Positions 34,087-47,120 of a stretch of DNA of 64,000 bases are shown here, piece by piece. How positions within the stretch are numbered: the stretch's first letter is position 1; the number at the start of each line of letters is the position of its first letter. Position numbers and translations under genes: made by a program. Below the pieces are notes generated by a model. It worked only from the letters and a program-made list of their open reading frames with translations. It made no database searches and was not told the DNA's origin. Source of the DNA: Mesodorylaimus sp. YZB2_4 (Eukaryota; Nematoda; Enoplea; Dorylaimida; Dorylaimidae); the NCBI GenBank assembly GCA_030248295.1, contig JASANH010000924.1, positions 124,001 to 188,000 of the forward strand, given 5' to 3'.

Positions 34087-36654
34087 TCACGAAATGCCCC
34101 TATTCTTCGGGATGGATATCATGGCTGCATTTTCATCGTATTTTGTATCATGCTTGCCCAATTTCCAAGAAGGTCTTTTTATGCTGACTTGCTTCAAAAT
34201 TGTCGTGACAGCCGGTAGCTTCGTCTTCGCCTCCCTGTTCTTGTACGTTTCCCCAAACTGTTCGACCATGATCGAGATAGGCATGGCCATAAGGATGATG
34301 CCTACCACGCACACCACTCCCGCAAAGGCACGGCCGATCCACGTCGTCGGAGTAACATCGCCATAACCGACCTGAAAAGAGACAGTGCCCAGCAAAGGTA
34401 GCTCGAGCATGAAGAGATGCTCACCGTGGTCAGTGTGACGATGCACCACCAGAATGTGGCGGGTATGCTGGTGAAGGCGGTGCCCTCCTCGTCACGCTCA
34501 AAGTAGTAGATGACAGAGGAGGCGATGATGGTGGCCATGCCCACAAAGACCAAAAGAATGAATAAATCCTTTCGGCAACGCTTGAATGTTTCGCCCATGA
34601 TAAGAACACTATCGAAATAGCGGGCAAGACGTAGGGCCCGCATGATACGAAGGATACGAATAATACGAAACACGTAGATCACAATCACTTTCTTGGTGTG
34701 CAGGTTGAATGCCCAGAGGAGCAGTTCGATGTAGAAGGGCACAGTAGCCAGGATGTCGATGATGTTCATTGTTGATTTGAAGAAGTGGCACTTGTTGGGG
34801 CATGCGATGAAGCGCACCACGAGCTCCAAAGTGAACCATCCGATGCACACCATCTCGATAATGTCAAATATTGGGCCACCTTCGCAGCGACTGATTGAGA
34901 CATCCTGAAATAGATGAGTGAGTGGATAGTGGCCTGACGCTTGGAAGAGGGGTGATTAGGCTCGCCCATGGTAATACTGCATCGGTCAAAAATGTATGGA
35001 TCATGATTTGTATTCTTGATACGGAAACCAGCCAGCACCCTGCTTAGATCATCCAAACAGACTCAACGTGTAACCGTGGCTGACTTGACCGCTATAACCA
35101 GAAAAACGTTCCGAAATTTTCGGTGGCTTGCTACTTTGAAAAATATCAAGACCTCATCTTACTCAGACAAAATTTATCCACTTTTTTATGGTCTCGACGT
35201 AGCGTAGCGTGGGAATTTACCTGATCGTCTAGCATTGATATGGTGGAATATTGTTCATTGGTCGAGTTCACCAAGTTAGCATCATCTCCAGATTGCTCGC
35301 AATGGTGCAATGCCTCCACAGTGCTCAACATTAAATTGATTATCGAAAGAAGAATGAAAAGGATCGATACAATACTGATGATCTAAAATCAGAAGGCGTT
35401 AGAGAAGTGTTAATGCGAAAATTTTCAGTCATTGATCATCAGTATCAGGCCAGGCATCTTGTACCCAAAGGGTGCCTCACGTGAGCTTCTTTAGTGCTTA
35501 TTGAGTAGTGTTCCCGTACCAGTGAATAAATGCGCGATCAGTCAGCTGAAGGCACGTCATCCCATCTGAAGCCCGACGGCGATGGACATAAGGGGTTACA
35601 GTAGGTGCTGCCTGTCGTGCTGAGCACTTCCCTTAGTCGCTTCACCTGCATTTGATGACACAATAAGACAGGAACTTGAATCTTTCTGATCTCTAACCCC
35701 ATTAAATCGCAAACTTAAAGAGACATCAACTGGTTCTCAGGATCGTCATCGAAAATCGCTTCTTGTCTGTTAAAATACTGGTTTATACACTGTATAGTTA
35801 TACATACTGTAGGTTTACTGCGCAGGAACTATTTTTTATAGTACAGCTCCGCTGGACAATAATTGAAGGTGACTTGGACTACATTACACTGGCGAAAATA
35901 CTGGCCTACCAGTGGCGCTCCAAACCCGCTGTAACACACACCTGGGCGGTGGGAGATATGAACGAACGATCCCTGCGGGACACGAAGCTCTTAGCATAAG
36001 CAACTGGAAAAAAACAGCTGAAGCAACAGGTAAAATGGCTTGATTCCTTCCTGCCAGGAGGAGTGCCGATCTCCCGGAAATCCCGGAATGCTGGTTACAC
36101 CATCCTTACACACTTACTGATGCAGCAGTTGATGAGCTCGGATCATGACAGCATATCCAGACCCTTCCCAGAAATGTGCTTGGTCCTTCCGCAGTCTCGT
36201 CCTGCCCCACCGTTTCATCGGTCTCATCCACTTCCTCTTTGTCATCAACCTCCCCCATAGCGCAGCACTGAGCCACTTTTACGCCCCGTCCTTTGTCCTC
36301 TGTTGTGATCACTCTCCAGAACTCCATCTCGTCCAGAAGCATGTCCTTGCACACGCCATTCGGACAGTGCAGTCGTCCCGTGTACGCATAATGGAGCACA
36401 TAATCCAACACCACAGACGATCTCTCCATATAGAACTCATTGGTGTCAACCATATAGAAACTGCTGGCCGCGGCCGGAGTCAGCCTGTGACCCCTGTTCC
36501 TCGGGTCTACTCCACCATCCGCATCCAGTTGGGCTAATTCGGCAAACAGAGTGCCATGCAAACCGAGGGCTGTGGACTTTAGGATTTTGTATCTTTTACC
36601 ACTAATGTTCAATTTGAGAAAGGCTTTAGAATAGTCAATGACTTTCGTTTCCAT
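34087..36654 (-). CDS. Voltage-gated K+ channel alpha subunit, paralogue B (487 aa)
   Basis: Exons (minus): 36654-36118, 35382-35221, 34904-34425, 34371-34087, the same structure and phases as paralogue A, 15 kb away in the same orientation. T1, S2-S4, pore and S6 are almost identical to A in DNA, including the 53-nt intron inside the filter (about 50 of 53 nt). In contrast the S1 exon, the S4-S5 linker (DSVLIMGETFKRCRKDLFIL) and the C-tail (ends KNRGIS) differ. The open frame extends upstream of METKV to 36822, but similarity to A stops about 30 bp above METKV, so I start there. Confidence 0.9.
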
Positions 36655-38077
36655 GACGATAACAGCCAAATATGGAAGACAGTTTCGCCCAGATTTGCGC
36701 TCCACGCAACACTCTTGTTTGTATGTAGTAGACTTGCCTCCTCTTCCGACGACCACACAAGGTTTTCTTACGCCATTGCAAAAGGACTGGGAAAAATCTT
36801 TTCTCACTTGTGCATTATGCACTGGGCAGGTATGTGGGGAGAATGTATATGTATGTCACGGCCGACAGACTTTGCGCAGTGAACTGTCGCTGTTACTGTA
36901 TGCCTAATGGCAACGTGAGTGGCATCTTTTGAGCAAAGCGCAGATCGAGTATACTGCATCTCTTATGAATCACTAGGAAATCTAAAACATACATTTTATT
37001 GTATTTAGGCATTTAAGCAAGATTGAAAGTTCATACTTGTGCCTCCTCTCATTGTAATTATATTTAAATTGTGTTCGCGAAGTTTGACACTAAAGGTTCA
37101 GCTCTAGAAGACATGTTTTGGCGAGAATAGACCATTGATTGAGCAGTCCTTATGCGTACAGTATGTGGGCAACAGTGCATTTACTACTTGACTCCAAAGC
37201 ATGCATGCATTGCGGAGACAAGTACCGCACGAACGAGCATGCATGCATTGCGGACGAGATTGCGGTGCAGCAGGAGGAGGTTTTGACGGGCGGAGAGGAC
37301 ATGAATTTCAAGGTAACCCAATGAATTCGATCGGAAATTATAACTTCCATGTGAGGATGACAGTAGAACGATAGGATAGGGTTATCACTTTTCCGAATTA
37401 GAATCTGCTCACACGCTAAGTTTTGGGTAAAATGATAATGCCATGGCTGCAGTACAAGTTCGATGCGATGCCACGTGCTGTGTGCGATGCAATCAGCACC
37501 GTCGATCGCGAGCTTGACGCATCACATCGAACCTTACTTCCAGCTTAAGCTGTTGGCTGGGTATCCAGATTCACATATCTCAGAATCATGGCTCCTACAG
37601 TACATGGTCCAAGTCAGTCTTCCCGCGGCATGCCTCCCCACGCCTTCCCACTGGGCTGATGGAGTCAATATGGATAACTTTATAATCTCGTATCGACCTC
37701 TAGCAGCTGAATAACACGAAAAGAATAATCACCTAAAACGGCGTGTCATATCAACTGCTATGCCTGCTGAGATGTCATGTCGGCATGATGTTGGTTGATC
37801 TGATTGTATAAAATCCAGGATATTGTCTTCCAATCAGCAGGCCTGCTTTAGAACCAGCCAACCAGAAGTGCTGTGCAAAAACACCAATTTTGCCCTTTTT
37901 TGTCTAATTTTTCATCGACCAAACAAGAAATTTGGGGGGGGGGGGGGCTCTAAATATGACATGGACAACAAGAAGCCAAATTTCAACACATTTCGTCCGT
38001 GCGCTCTAGAGATCCCATATGCACGTTTTGTTGCTCCAGATAAGCGGGCAACGAAGGAACATTGGGCTGACGCGATA
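36655..38077. other. Intergenic DNA, no gene seen
   Basis: Contains a short direct repeat of GCATGCATTGCGGA near 37200 and 37238 and a G14 tract at 37934-37947. Confidence 0.45.
37934..37947. repeat. G14 mononucleotide tract
   Basis: Fourteen consecutive G in intergenic DNA. Confidence 0.95.
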
Positions 38078-39680
38078 ACCAGGTCACGACTGGATCGGAT
38101 GGAGGTTTTTCGGATCAGATCAGATCGGAAAAATTTCGGATCGGATCGGATGAGTTTCGGATCGGATAATGTGAAATACTTGTAATTTTTTTAACAATCA
38201 ATAACGCATTTACTTTTTTCGAAAGGCCTCGACCGATGATTAACAACGGTATTTATTATCATGGTGCCATGGCTATAGCAACGCCTTCGGGAAGCTTTGC
38301 CACACAGCTCATCATGGATCACTGAATACTTTACTGACTGACTGCTGAGACAGCCACTCATTTTTGTATGGGGCATGGACACTTTATCTAGGACGCGAAA
38401 GAAAACTTGGCAATCACGTAGATGGCACTAACTTGCTGACTGGATGTTCTAAATCGATCGAAAGAATTTCGCATGTCTACGATATGTCTAAACAAGCGTC
38501 AGGTGCAACACTGAAACGAGGAAAGACCAGAATCCTGCTGATTGGGATCATCAACAGGCGTGGGTTAGGAAAGGAGCTAATGCATTTTGTAGTCGATAAA
38601 CTGAAAATGTATGGATTTTGGATTAGCAGGGATGGCATGGAAATAGCCGAAAACTAGGCGTGTGTCACAAATCACATTGGTGGACTTGAGGGAAAGATCC
38701 CGAGCTCAAAAATTTAATATTTCAGCAGAATATATGTGGCTGACACCTACTATTTACCAAAGCTGTGGTACTTGGCCTAATGACTAGAAGCTAACTTGCA
38801 ACGGTTCATCAAAAGGAAAATTGACAGATACCTCTGGCATCCAGCAAAAGTCAATATAGGGACAAGAGCAATGAGTCCTGGACCATCCTAATTTAGGAAT
38901 GACAACCTGGGCTTACAGAATAATGCTGCTTCTTCGGAGGTTTCTAAAGCGCGGAAAGAAATTCGTCTGTTACGATACTTATGATTATTTTGTTGACAAA
39001 GGCAGGTCTGATGGACTGAGACAACTTGCGCACGTCAGCTGTAGAAGGATGCCAGAAAAGCTGAATTAGCTGCTAAATTCGAGCTCCTGGATCAGCACAC
39101 TGTAGGGCTCGAATAGGTGATAACCCAACTAATCAAAAATATAAAAACCAAACTCATTTGTAACCACTTAGTCGATAAAAAGGTATCGAAGGCAACCGGG
39201 GCCATGCAATGCTACTGTATTGGTAAGTTTAGGAGAACTAGGTTTTTTGTGGTGCATGCATTGATTCATGAGTGCTAACATCGAAAAAATGTTGGGAAAA
39301 AACTGACTGTAGCCATAACTTCAAATTATCTTATAAAAATGGATATTTCCACTCCACTCACAGATATTTCTGTCGACGGACTCCAATCTAGTTGCAAAAT
39401 CTGAGTCATTCATGTTTTCTCTGGTCTAAAATAATAATAATGACAAGATAACTTTTAACTCCATTTGTGAGCATGAATAAGCAAGCATCAATGCAGAATC
39501 TCGATTTCATCTCATTCGTTACACTACAGGCGTTAAAGAAAAATTTTAGTTAGTTGTTTTCATGCAGTTTTCTAAACACCATGGGCTCGGAACTTCGGAT
39601 CGGATAATTCGGATTGGATGATCCGATCCGAATTTTCGGATCGTGATTTTTCGATCCGATCCGATCCAGCCGCGAACCAG
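38078..39680. mobile_element. 1.6-kb element with inverted, GGATC-rich ends
   Basis: The left end (38085-38170) and the reverse complement of the right end (39590-39675) share GGCTGGATCGGATCGG-like sequence and clusters of GGATCGGATCGG, TTTCGGATC and ATCCGAA. Subterminal arrays like this are common in hAT elements, but no 8-bp duplication is visible and the interior frames (for example 38364-38657 +) match nothing I know. Probably a decayed non-autonomous copy. Confidence 0.55.
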
Positions 39681-40588
39681 AAGGAGTATAGGCACAAAAC
39701 TTAGCTTTCTCAACTTCAGTCATCACTGTAAGCTGCAGCCATTTCAGAAAATAGAGAGAGCTGGATGACAGGAAATGTGAACTCCTACCGGCGCGCACTC
39801 TATCTGATGGTGAGATCTATTTGGCTGAAAGAGAAGGATAAAGACTGTCATTGGGGAAGCGCTACAGATGTGGCGATGACAAGGTTGCTAGAAACAACCG
39901 AAAATGCTGCAAGTTTGCATAATGAACACACCACTCGAATTGAATCAACCACCTGGAACTGACGTGAACACTGCCTTGACTTGAGTCGTGGCTATAACCC
40001 TTACGTAGTTGATCGAACTGTTGGCTCCTTGGAATTATCATGTCTTATAACACACGCGGCTTTCAGATCGTCTGGCCCCCCTTCCAAAAGTATTTGTTTG
40101 AAAAAATTTCATACAGCAAATATCTAGTTTTTGGTGAAAGCAATAAAATGTTCGGATTCGATTTCAATTAATTTATTCGATTGAGTGACTTGAAAAACAA
40201 TTATCAAGTAGGTGATTAATCCTTTCCTGTTTTTAGACAAAAATCGGTGGACTTTTATGCACGCATAAGCGTCTCATGATGAGATGGATACGACGGCTGC
40301 TGCTAAGACTGATTCGTCATTGCGGTTCCGCTACCCTGCATCTGCTTAAACTTGAGTTGGTTTTATCGACATTTATAGATACTCCAATAAACCAAATGTA
40401 AAAACATATGTTCTACATTATTCTGAAGTTCGCATGATATCAGAATTATGGATAGTGAACCCATGCAATGCGGCCTCTGACAATAAAATTTTTCACCGCC
40501 ATGCCTCATTCAACCCATATTCTTCTCGATACTCAAGTCGGGTCCACTGAAATCCACATCGGAAGCCCCAACATCACACAACTTTTGC
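39681..40588. other. Intergenic DNA, no gene seen
   Basis: 3' flank of the Kv gene at 40589; only short frames. Confidence 0.4.
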
Positions 40589-43500
40589 TCATTCCTCAAA
40601 ATGTACCCGCATCGTCGACCCATTCATACCACCACTTTGCTTTCCACCACTGCTGAGTATGCTCGTACTTCTAATCATGGTGTTGCTTAAAGTGGCTATC
40701 CCATTCTTCACCACACTAGCCCCAGCGGGACTGATAACCGACTGCACGCGCGAAAGTTGTTGGTGCGGTCCGAATGATGGACGTTGCTGCAGTTGTTGCA
40801 GCCGCATGTGGTGCCTAGGCACCTTGCCCCGATATACTTCATTGAACGATTCGACTAGTATAGAGACGGGGAATGCCATAGTCAGAATGCCCACTATGCA
40901 CGCAATGCCCGATATCGTTCTTCCCAAGGAAGTGGCTGGGATTTCTAGAAGTTCAAACACGCGAGGTTCAGGCCTGGCTGAAATCGATACCAAATGGCTT
41001 ACCATCTCCGTAGCCGGTTGTGGTCAGGGTGGCGATACACCACCAGAAGCAAGCGGGTATACTTGTGAATACGCTACCATGCTCCTGATGTTCCAAGTGG
41101 TACATGATAGAAGAGAACACGACCATGTTGACAGCTACGAATAAGAGTAAAAGACCCAGCTCGGTCGAACTGCGCATCACTGTCTCGCCAAAGGTTCGCA
41201 TAGCCCTGACATAGCGACCTACTTTTAGAATGGTCAATATACGTAGGATGCGCATGAATGTCAAAATGGTGTACAGGATTTTATAATTATTTGACTTGAG
41301 ATCGATGCTGGCACTGCTAGCGATCCATTGCACATACCAAGGGGCCGTGGCCAAGAAATCCAGGATGTTCAAAGGACTCCTCAGACATAGGGTCTTCCGG
41401 TCAGCGGCTAAAAATCGAATGATTAATTCCCATGTGAACCAGAAAATACACACGATCTCCATGCCATCCAAAATGATGATGCCCCAATCGCACTGGGTAA
41501 AGTAGTTAGTGAAGTAGGAAGCCACACGACCGAGCAGCGTTGGTTTGTCGCCCTCATCCCACACCATTGTCTCGTTAGTGCTGATGTTCTGGTACAGGAC
41601 GGGGGCGTTGAGAAGCATGAGGATACTATTGAACGATTCTGGTCGTGATGGTGTGAAGTTGGACGAGTTGGATGAAGAGAGGTGGTTGCAGTCCTTAACT
41701 TCCGGCAGTGTGCGTACAACTTCGATTATGACGGCCAGAAGAACGAAAAAGACGGAGAGGATGGCAAAAACCTGAAAGAGGCTCGTGTATGCTATGTGAT
41801 CCGTGAAAATATTGCATACGGCCTGGTGGTCAATCCTCCGCATTGGTTATCCAATTAACCCGCCTCGTACCCTTCCTCTTCACCCAACTGACCACTGCGG
41901 TGTGCCTTCTTTTTTGGATCCCCCTTTTGAGTGAAACCTAGTTTTGCCTGTGGCCACCCAGTAACAAAACCATAATCAAGGCCGTGCGGGAACGGGCCAC
42001 GGACACCTTCCTTCTCTGAGTCAGCACCCCACATGAGGGCATCCTGAACCAGCCCCCAGATTTCTCGCAAAAGGGCGGATGGCCTCTGATCGCTGATGTT
42101 CTACTCTGGCTGTCTACTCGTTTGGCATCCATCTCTCCACTTGGAGCGTTGAGCCCGTGGCGACCACCCCCATACATTATACTGCAGTGTTATACACACA
42201 ATTAAGAGTAAAACAGAATTGCTTCGGCACGAGCAGTGCACCTGACAGCAAGGGCTACCACTTACCCAACCAGCCTTCGACTTGGTCGGTTTTTCGCAAA
42301 CCAGCCACAGCTTCTTCTTAAAATCGCCCCACTTGGATTTTGGAAAGATCGGCTCTTGAGGATCCACTCCTCCATCCTCCGCATTGGTTATCCCATTACC
42401 CGCCTCATACCCTTCCTCCTCACCCAACTGATCACCAGACAGAACCGCTGCCAAGTCGCCCACCCGCCAGAACCTCAATTCTTCGATGAGTGTCCACTCG
42501 CACACGGCAGGTGGACAGTGCAAAGTCCCTGTGCTGCAGTAGTTCAACACAACTTCGAATGCCAACGGGGAACGTTGGGCGAAGAACTCCTTGGTCTCGG
42601 GCAAGTAGAGGATATCCAACTCGTCCTCTAGTTCATACACCCTTTCCTGCACCACGGACAAGTTGGCTGTGTCGAAGGAGGCTAGAGTGGCCAGCACAGA
42701 ATCTGGATATCGCATGGCCACCGTCTTCAGGACTTGGAACGTGACACCTGAAAAGACACAATTTGTTTTTATTCGCCTAAACCCCTACTGCTGAAGCGAG
42801 CAGTTTGCTGTGCCATTTCGCGCGATCATTGAGAATGGCAGGACAGTTTCCCTTGCACTCGGGTAACGAGCAGTGAGACTGTGCATCGTGGGTATGTTCT
42901 ACTGTAGTATTCGACACCCTGTTATGGCCACCCTCATCAACACCTTTTGTCACGATGGTCCCCAAAAGCTATGGTCAAGCCTTACTGATTTCACCCATAA
43001 CTGGCAAGTATGGGTAGGGATACCCTGCCCCTCACATTGGCTGAATGAGTTTGTGAGTCGGAACCTGATCGTGAGGTGAACAAAGCAGGTAAGAGACAGG
43101 TATTCTCTCAATTCAAATTTAGATTCAGTCACACCTATGATCTCGGCCTTGCATCATCCCCCGCGCGAAATCCTTGGCTCCCCTTGGGGTGCTAGAATTT
43201 GCCAGAGGGCTGCAGCCACTGTAACGATCCATGACTACTGACTCATCGCGCCTATATAGTTTATTACAAGGGCTGTTTAGACTCACAGTCCAAGGATCAA
43301 TCCCACCAGTCAACCGCCAGCGAGGTTCTAAGGATCTGAGTTTCAGAGTGCAAGTTACCGCCAATACTTGAAGACCAAACCTTGACCTTCGGCCTTGGCC
43401 TTGTGTCTGGTCCTGACCTAACGTTATAGGGCACTGAGATTCTTGTGGGCCAAAGCCCGTTTTGCCCACAGCCGGTCAGCAATGAAACCTTGCAAGCAAG

Positions 43501-44156
43501 GCTGTGGAGGGACCAGCGCACACAGCAACGTCCCTTTGTGCGTCTTTACTTCGAGCACCTCTGCGCGAGGGCACCCTGGACTGGACACCTCAGACAATGG
43601 TGGGAGAAGTGTGAACCCTGTCGGTGTTCGGCAGCCGAGACTGTCTCCTCGTTTGGCTTCCGTCTCCCCACACGGAGCACCTCGGCGGTACCGGCTGAGG
43701 CATCCACGGCCTGGCGTGCAAGCTCAGCGATGGTTTATGATTTTCAAATCGACCTCCATCACCAGGGATCAAACCCGGGACGAGTCCAGTTACTCGCTCC
43801 CAAGCAATAAGGAGAGACGAATGCCGAATCGCTGCACCACCTCGACCACGGGGCACTGATAAGGTGTTCACACCTATCACGCACGCAGCCCATGACTCAC
43901 CACTGATATTCAGCCTGATAAACCAGAGGCCACTCTTCTCGTCTCTCCTACGATTCCCGATCTTCGATACCGGCATTCCAGGAGATGACTTGGACCTGCC
44001 TCGTTTCTGACTAACATCATTTTGCCACTGCAGGAATCGTCTTCCATTTTCCAACCTCGTCGCATACTCGTCCACAGACGCCGAATGCTGTAAGTGGGTG
44101 ATATTGTGGATTTGGCTTGCCAAATTCGCCAGCATAGTTCCACCTCTGCCCAGCAC
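40589..44156 (-). CDS. Divergent voltage-gated K+ channel with a TTGYGD filter (620 aa)
   Basis: Exons (minus): 44156-43901, 42747-42266, 41771-41003, 40944-40589, all in phase. Exon 1 ends in the first T1 strand (LWFIRLNISG) and exon 2 continues VTFQVLKTVAMRYPDSVLA. T1 also has LHCPPAVC but no following CC pair that I can see. S1 starts VFAILSVFFVLLAVII; the S1-S2 loop is long with several N-glycosylation sites (NSSN, NIST, NETM). S4 is FMRILRILTILKVGRYVRAM, with a Thr and a Lys at sites usually Arg/hydrophobic. The filter reads TLTTTGYGD, with Thr for the usual Val. S6 ends MAFPVSILVESFNEVY. The C-tail is Gln/Ser-rich. A 58-nt intron follows GYGD rather than preceding VGYGD, so intron position differs from paralogues A and B. 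Confidence 0.88.
41835..41905 (-). repeat. Partial copy of exon 2 inside the following intron
   Basis: About 65 bp (minus) matches exon 2 DNA at 42375-42440 (shared GGTCAGTTGGGTGA-like start, then CGGGTTAATTGGATAACCAA versus CGGGTAATGGGATAACCAA), but with a frame-breaking change. It ends just above exon 3. Confidence 0.7.
41935..42190 (-). mobile_element. SINE copy, headless, in a Kv intron
   Basis: Matches the body of the SINE family (AGGATGCCCTCATGTGGGGT; CAAGTGGAGAGATGGATGCC) but lacks the tRNA-like head. Confidence 0.6.
43438..43850 (-). mobile_element. SINE copy in Kv intron 1
   Basis: The head is at the high-coordinate end: GGTGGTGCAGCGATTCGGC and box B GGTTTGATCCC. A short direct repeat GGGCACTGA lies on both sides (about 43429-43437 and 43851-43859), fitting a target duplication. 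Confidence 0.8.
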
Positions 44157-45095
44157 TGCATTGCTTGCTCTATGGTCTAACCTAGTCTACTCTACCTGGC
44201 ACGCCACCCTGAAACCAAAGACGAGGAAAGCACTTTTCGTAAAACGACCACGACACGCCATTCCGTTCCCTAAAAGGACAAAAACTGGTCTCGGAAACTT
44301 GGCTGCTTTTCATAAACGTGCCAAGACTTTGTTCCAAGTCCATCCGTCCTCACGACCTCTTCGATGACACATTGTCTTATAGTTATCAATCGCTACAGTA
44401 CATTGCGCATACAACGCAGTACTATGAAGGAAAGCACAGTCCAGTCCTGACAGTACAAAGCCTCAGTCATATTAACAGTAGCAGGCCCATCTGATATCAA
44501 CACAAGCTTATCACTTAACATAAATCTAACCAAAAACGTTAAATCTACACGCGTAACATTACCCATTAGCAGAATCCTATTCCCTAAAGCCTACTAGGGC
44601 CGTATCCATGTAATAAGTATGCATACAGTAAGATTACATATCTTACACATTCCACAAAAATGCATTACTTTCGATTTTAGACGAGCAAACGGCACCTCGC
44701 CTTCCTTGGACAGACATTAGCAAAAACATTACACGAATTCCAAAATATAGCAACCTTCACACGTTCAAATTACCCAAATAAAATTTCAGGAAGACCTCTG
44801 CTTACACAGTGTACCCTCACTCACAGACCTACATATTTTCAAATGCGATTTACACAAAATTAAATAAAAAACTCAAATTGAAAAATAACTTTTCCTTCGC
44901 TCATGCAGATTCGAGTACAAAGAAAAGCAATAGAGAAAAAAAAACTGAGCAAAATAGCAACACAAAACATACTCATCAGTTACAGACGTAATAAACTCGC
45001 TTACGTGAAAACAGTCAGACAACAAAGGTTGCTCTGCGTAGAATACGTATTCTCGTTTCGGTCCACAAGGCGCCTTTATTTTCACTGATCCATTT
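44157..45095. other. Intergenic DNA, no gene seen
   Basis: AT-rich stretch between the third Kv gene and the SWIB gene; short frames only. Confidence 0.45.
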
Positions 45096-46578
45096 TCAAC
45101 TTTGAATCAATTTCGCGTCTTTGATATGAGTTTTTAATATTTTCATCATGCTGAACGCTTTGAATTTCTTGCATTCTAAAGGAAAAACAACTAAAATCCA
45201 GAGATTTAAGTATTTCAAAGCTGACTTACTAAAAACTTTCTCGAGCTGCTCATCGCAGATGACATATTGCTTATTCTTTGGGTCCTAAAATAAAATGTCA
45301 CATATTGGATATTTTTACTGAAAGTAAGTCCATACCATGAGGTTCCGCTCTTTGAATATCTTCCACATTCGACTTACGACGTCTTTTCTGGCCAACTAGA
45401 ACCAATAAGCTGATAAGATAAAAAGGTCGAAAAGTTTTTAAAAATATTTACGCGGTCAGTCCCCATAACAGCAGCCAATTCGTGTGACAATACGCACTCT
45501 TGACTATATAAAGAGTTCCCTAAAGAATAAACTATGCGAACAACAAAACCACAGTAACAAAGATGTGTGTACCTTTCTTTTTGCTACTTCCTTCTGAAGA
45601 AGCGGACTTAGATTTCGATGCCTTGGGTTTCTTTTCAACCTAAAACTAAGAATCCATTACTAACACCGTCATGACGTTGAAAAGTTCCGTATACAGCCTT
45701 TTGCTTCGACGAACGAGGCCTCATTCGGAGCTCCTGCTGTTGCAGTTTTCGAGCTAATGCTTCGTCATCAACCTAGAAAAATGTATGCTTTTGTATAAGA
45801 GAAAAATGAAGATAATTGTCACGATTTACGTCATCATCGCTTGAAGATGCGTCGCTGCCTTTAGCTTGGGCGTCAGATTCACGTCCCTTCTTACTTGACG
45901 ACTTCTAAAAAAAGCAAGTTATGTAAAATATTATAAGCGGATTAAAGCAAAAAACTGACCTTATGAAAATTATTATCGACAATGCCTGCATCCGAATCAG
46001 AGCCTGTACCCGAAGTAGAAGATGAACGACTTCTTTTTCGCTTTGACTGCGTTGAGCTGGTATTTGTCAATGACGAAGAACCGTTCTTGTTATCGGTCGA
46101 GACCGCCGAGGCACTTGGTTTGCCGTTGGACGCATCTTCACTGTCTGCTTCACCATCATCGTTTTCACTATCGCTTCCACTTTCTTGCTTTACGTCCTTC
46201 TCATCATTGATCAATGACATCAAAATGTCATCGATTTCTTGTTTTCTGAAACAGCAAGGTACCGTTGTTGAGATGAGATGGCAGAGATGGGTACAGTGGT
46301 AAGATTATGGCCTCCCACTGCAAACCACTGGCTCTACACCATCTGTGCATTACATAGATATAATGTGGCTTACGTCAACAGGATGCTAAGACAAGTGTAT
46401 CTATATCTAGATTGCACGAAGATGGGCACATGTCCAGCGTTACTAGGTGGGTGGGAACATATCCGCAAGTCCCTCTCTTATCCGTACCGTGGTGTCAAGT
46501 CCGTACGAAACTTCTCTTCCAATTGTTTTCGAACAGATTTCGATGATAAAGACGACAAATCGGCATTCCTGAGTATTT
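45096..46578 (-). CDS. DEK_C plus SWIB-domain chromatin protein (5' end not found)
   Basis: Exons (minus): 46578-46488, 46245-45960, 45904-45830, 45772-45695, 45639-45573, 45519-45452, 45395-45336, 45284-45230, 45175-45096; 285 residues known. The first two exons form a DEK C-terminal domain (ILRNADLSSLSSKSVRKQLE, then TPRKQEIDDILMSLIND). An acidic and Ser-rich, Lys-rich nuclear linker follows. The last four exons encode a SWIB/MDM2-type domain (LYSQECVLSHELAAVMGTDR, RMWKIFKERNLMDPKNKQYV, CDEQLEKVF, FKAFSMMKILKTHI). This pairing is known from UAF30/TRI1-like proteins that act in transcription and chromatin. The first exon (start codon) lies upstream and I could not identify it. Confidence 0.87.
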
Positions 46579-47120
46579 CTAAATTTACAAAATAAACTTG
46601 CAGATGTGCAACAAAAACCGACACTCAAGCTGCTTGGCCTATACCTCGAATTGAATCGCGAATCTGCAATTCTGAAATCGAAGCCATATTCTACGACTTC
46701 TTTAATTCCATGCACAAAAAACAACTGGTCGCAAAATATCACACCAACAAGTTCTCAAAGCCAAATGTTTCAATACAAACTAGATATTTTTTCCTTTCTT
46801 TTTCTTTTTAGACAAGGCAAGACAAAACAGAACACACAGCCGGTCGATGCCCCCAGTCCCGCCTGCGCTGCGACATTTCCGGTTACGATAAAAGTGTCAG
46901 TATCAGATAAAAATATAAAAATATATAAAACAAAACTTCCGCAAAAAAAAGATAGCTTAAAGAATTATCGCGCATTGTTCCCGAAAAGTCTCGCTAGAAT
47001 GTGAGAAATAATCCATAAATCTATATAATTTATCTGAAACTTATATTTACCGTGTCTGCACTTTGCGCGGGCCTGCGAATTTGGAAAAAGAAAAGACGTG
47101 CGTCTAATCCTGCAGCGTAA

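Noticed and set aside
45640-45700. GC donor in the SWIB gene (AAG GCTGTA)
   Set aside because: A GT donor three bases later also keeps frame and is at least as good, so not counted as GC-AG.
46278-46340. tRNA-like GGGTACAGTGGTAAGATTAT
   Set aside because: No box B and no cloverleaf.
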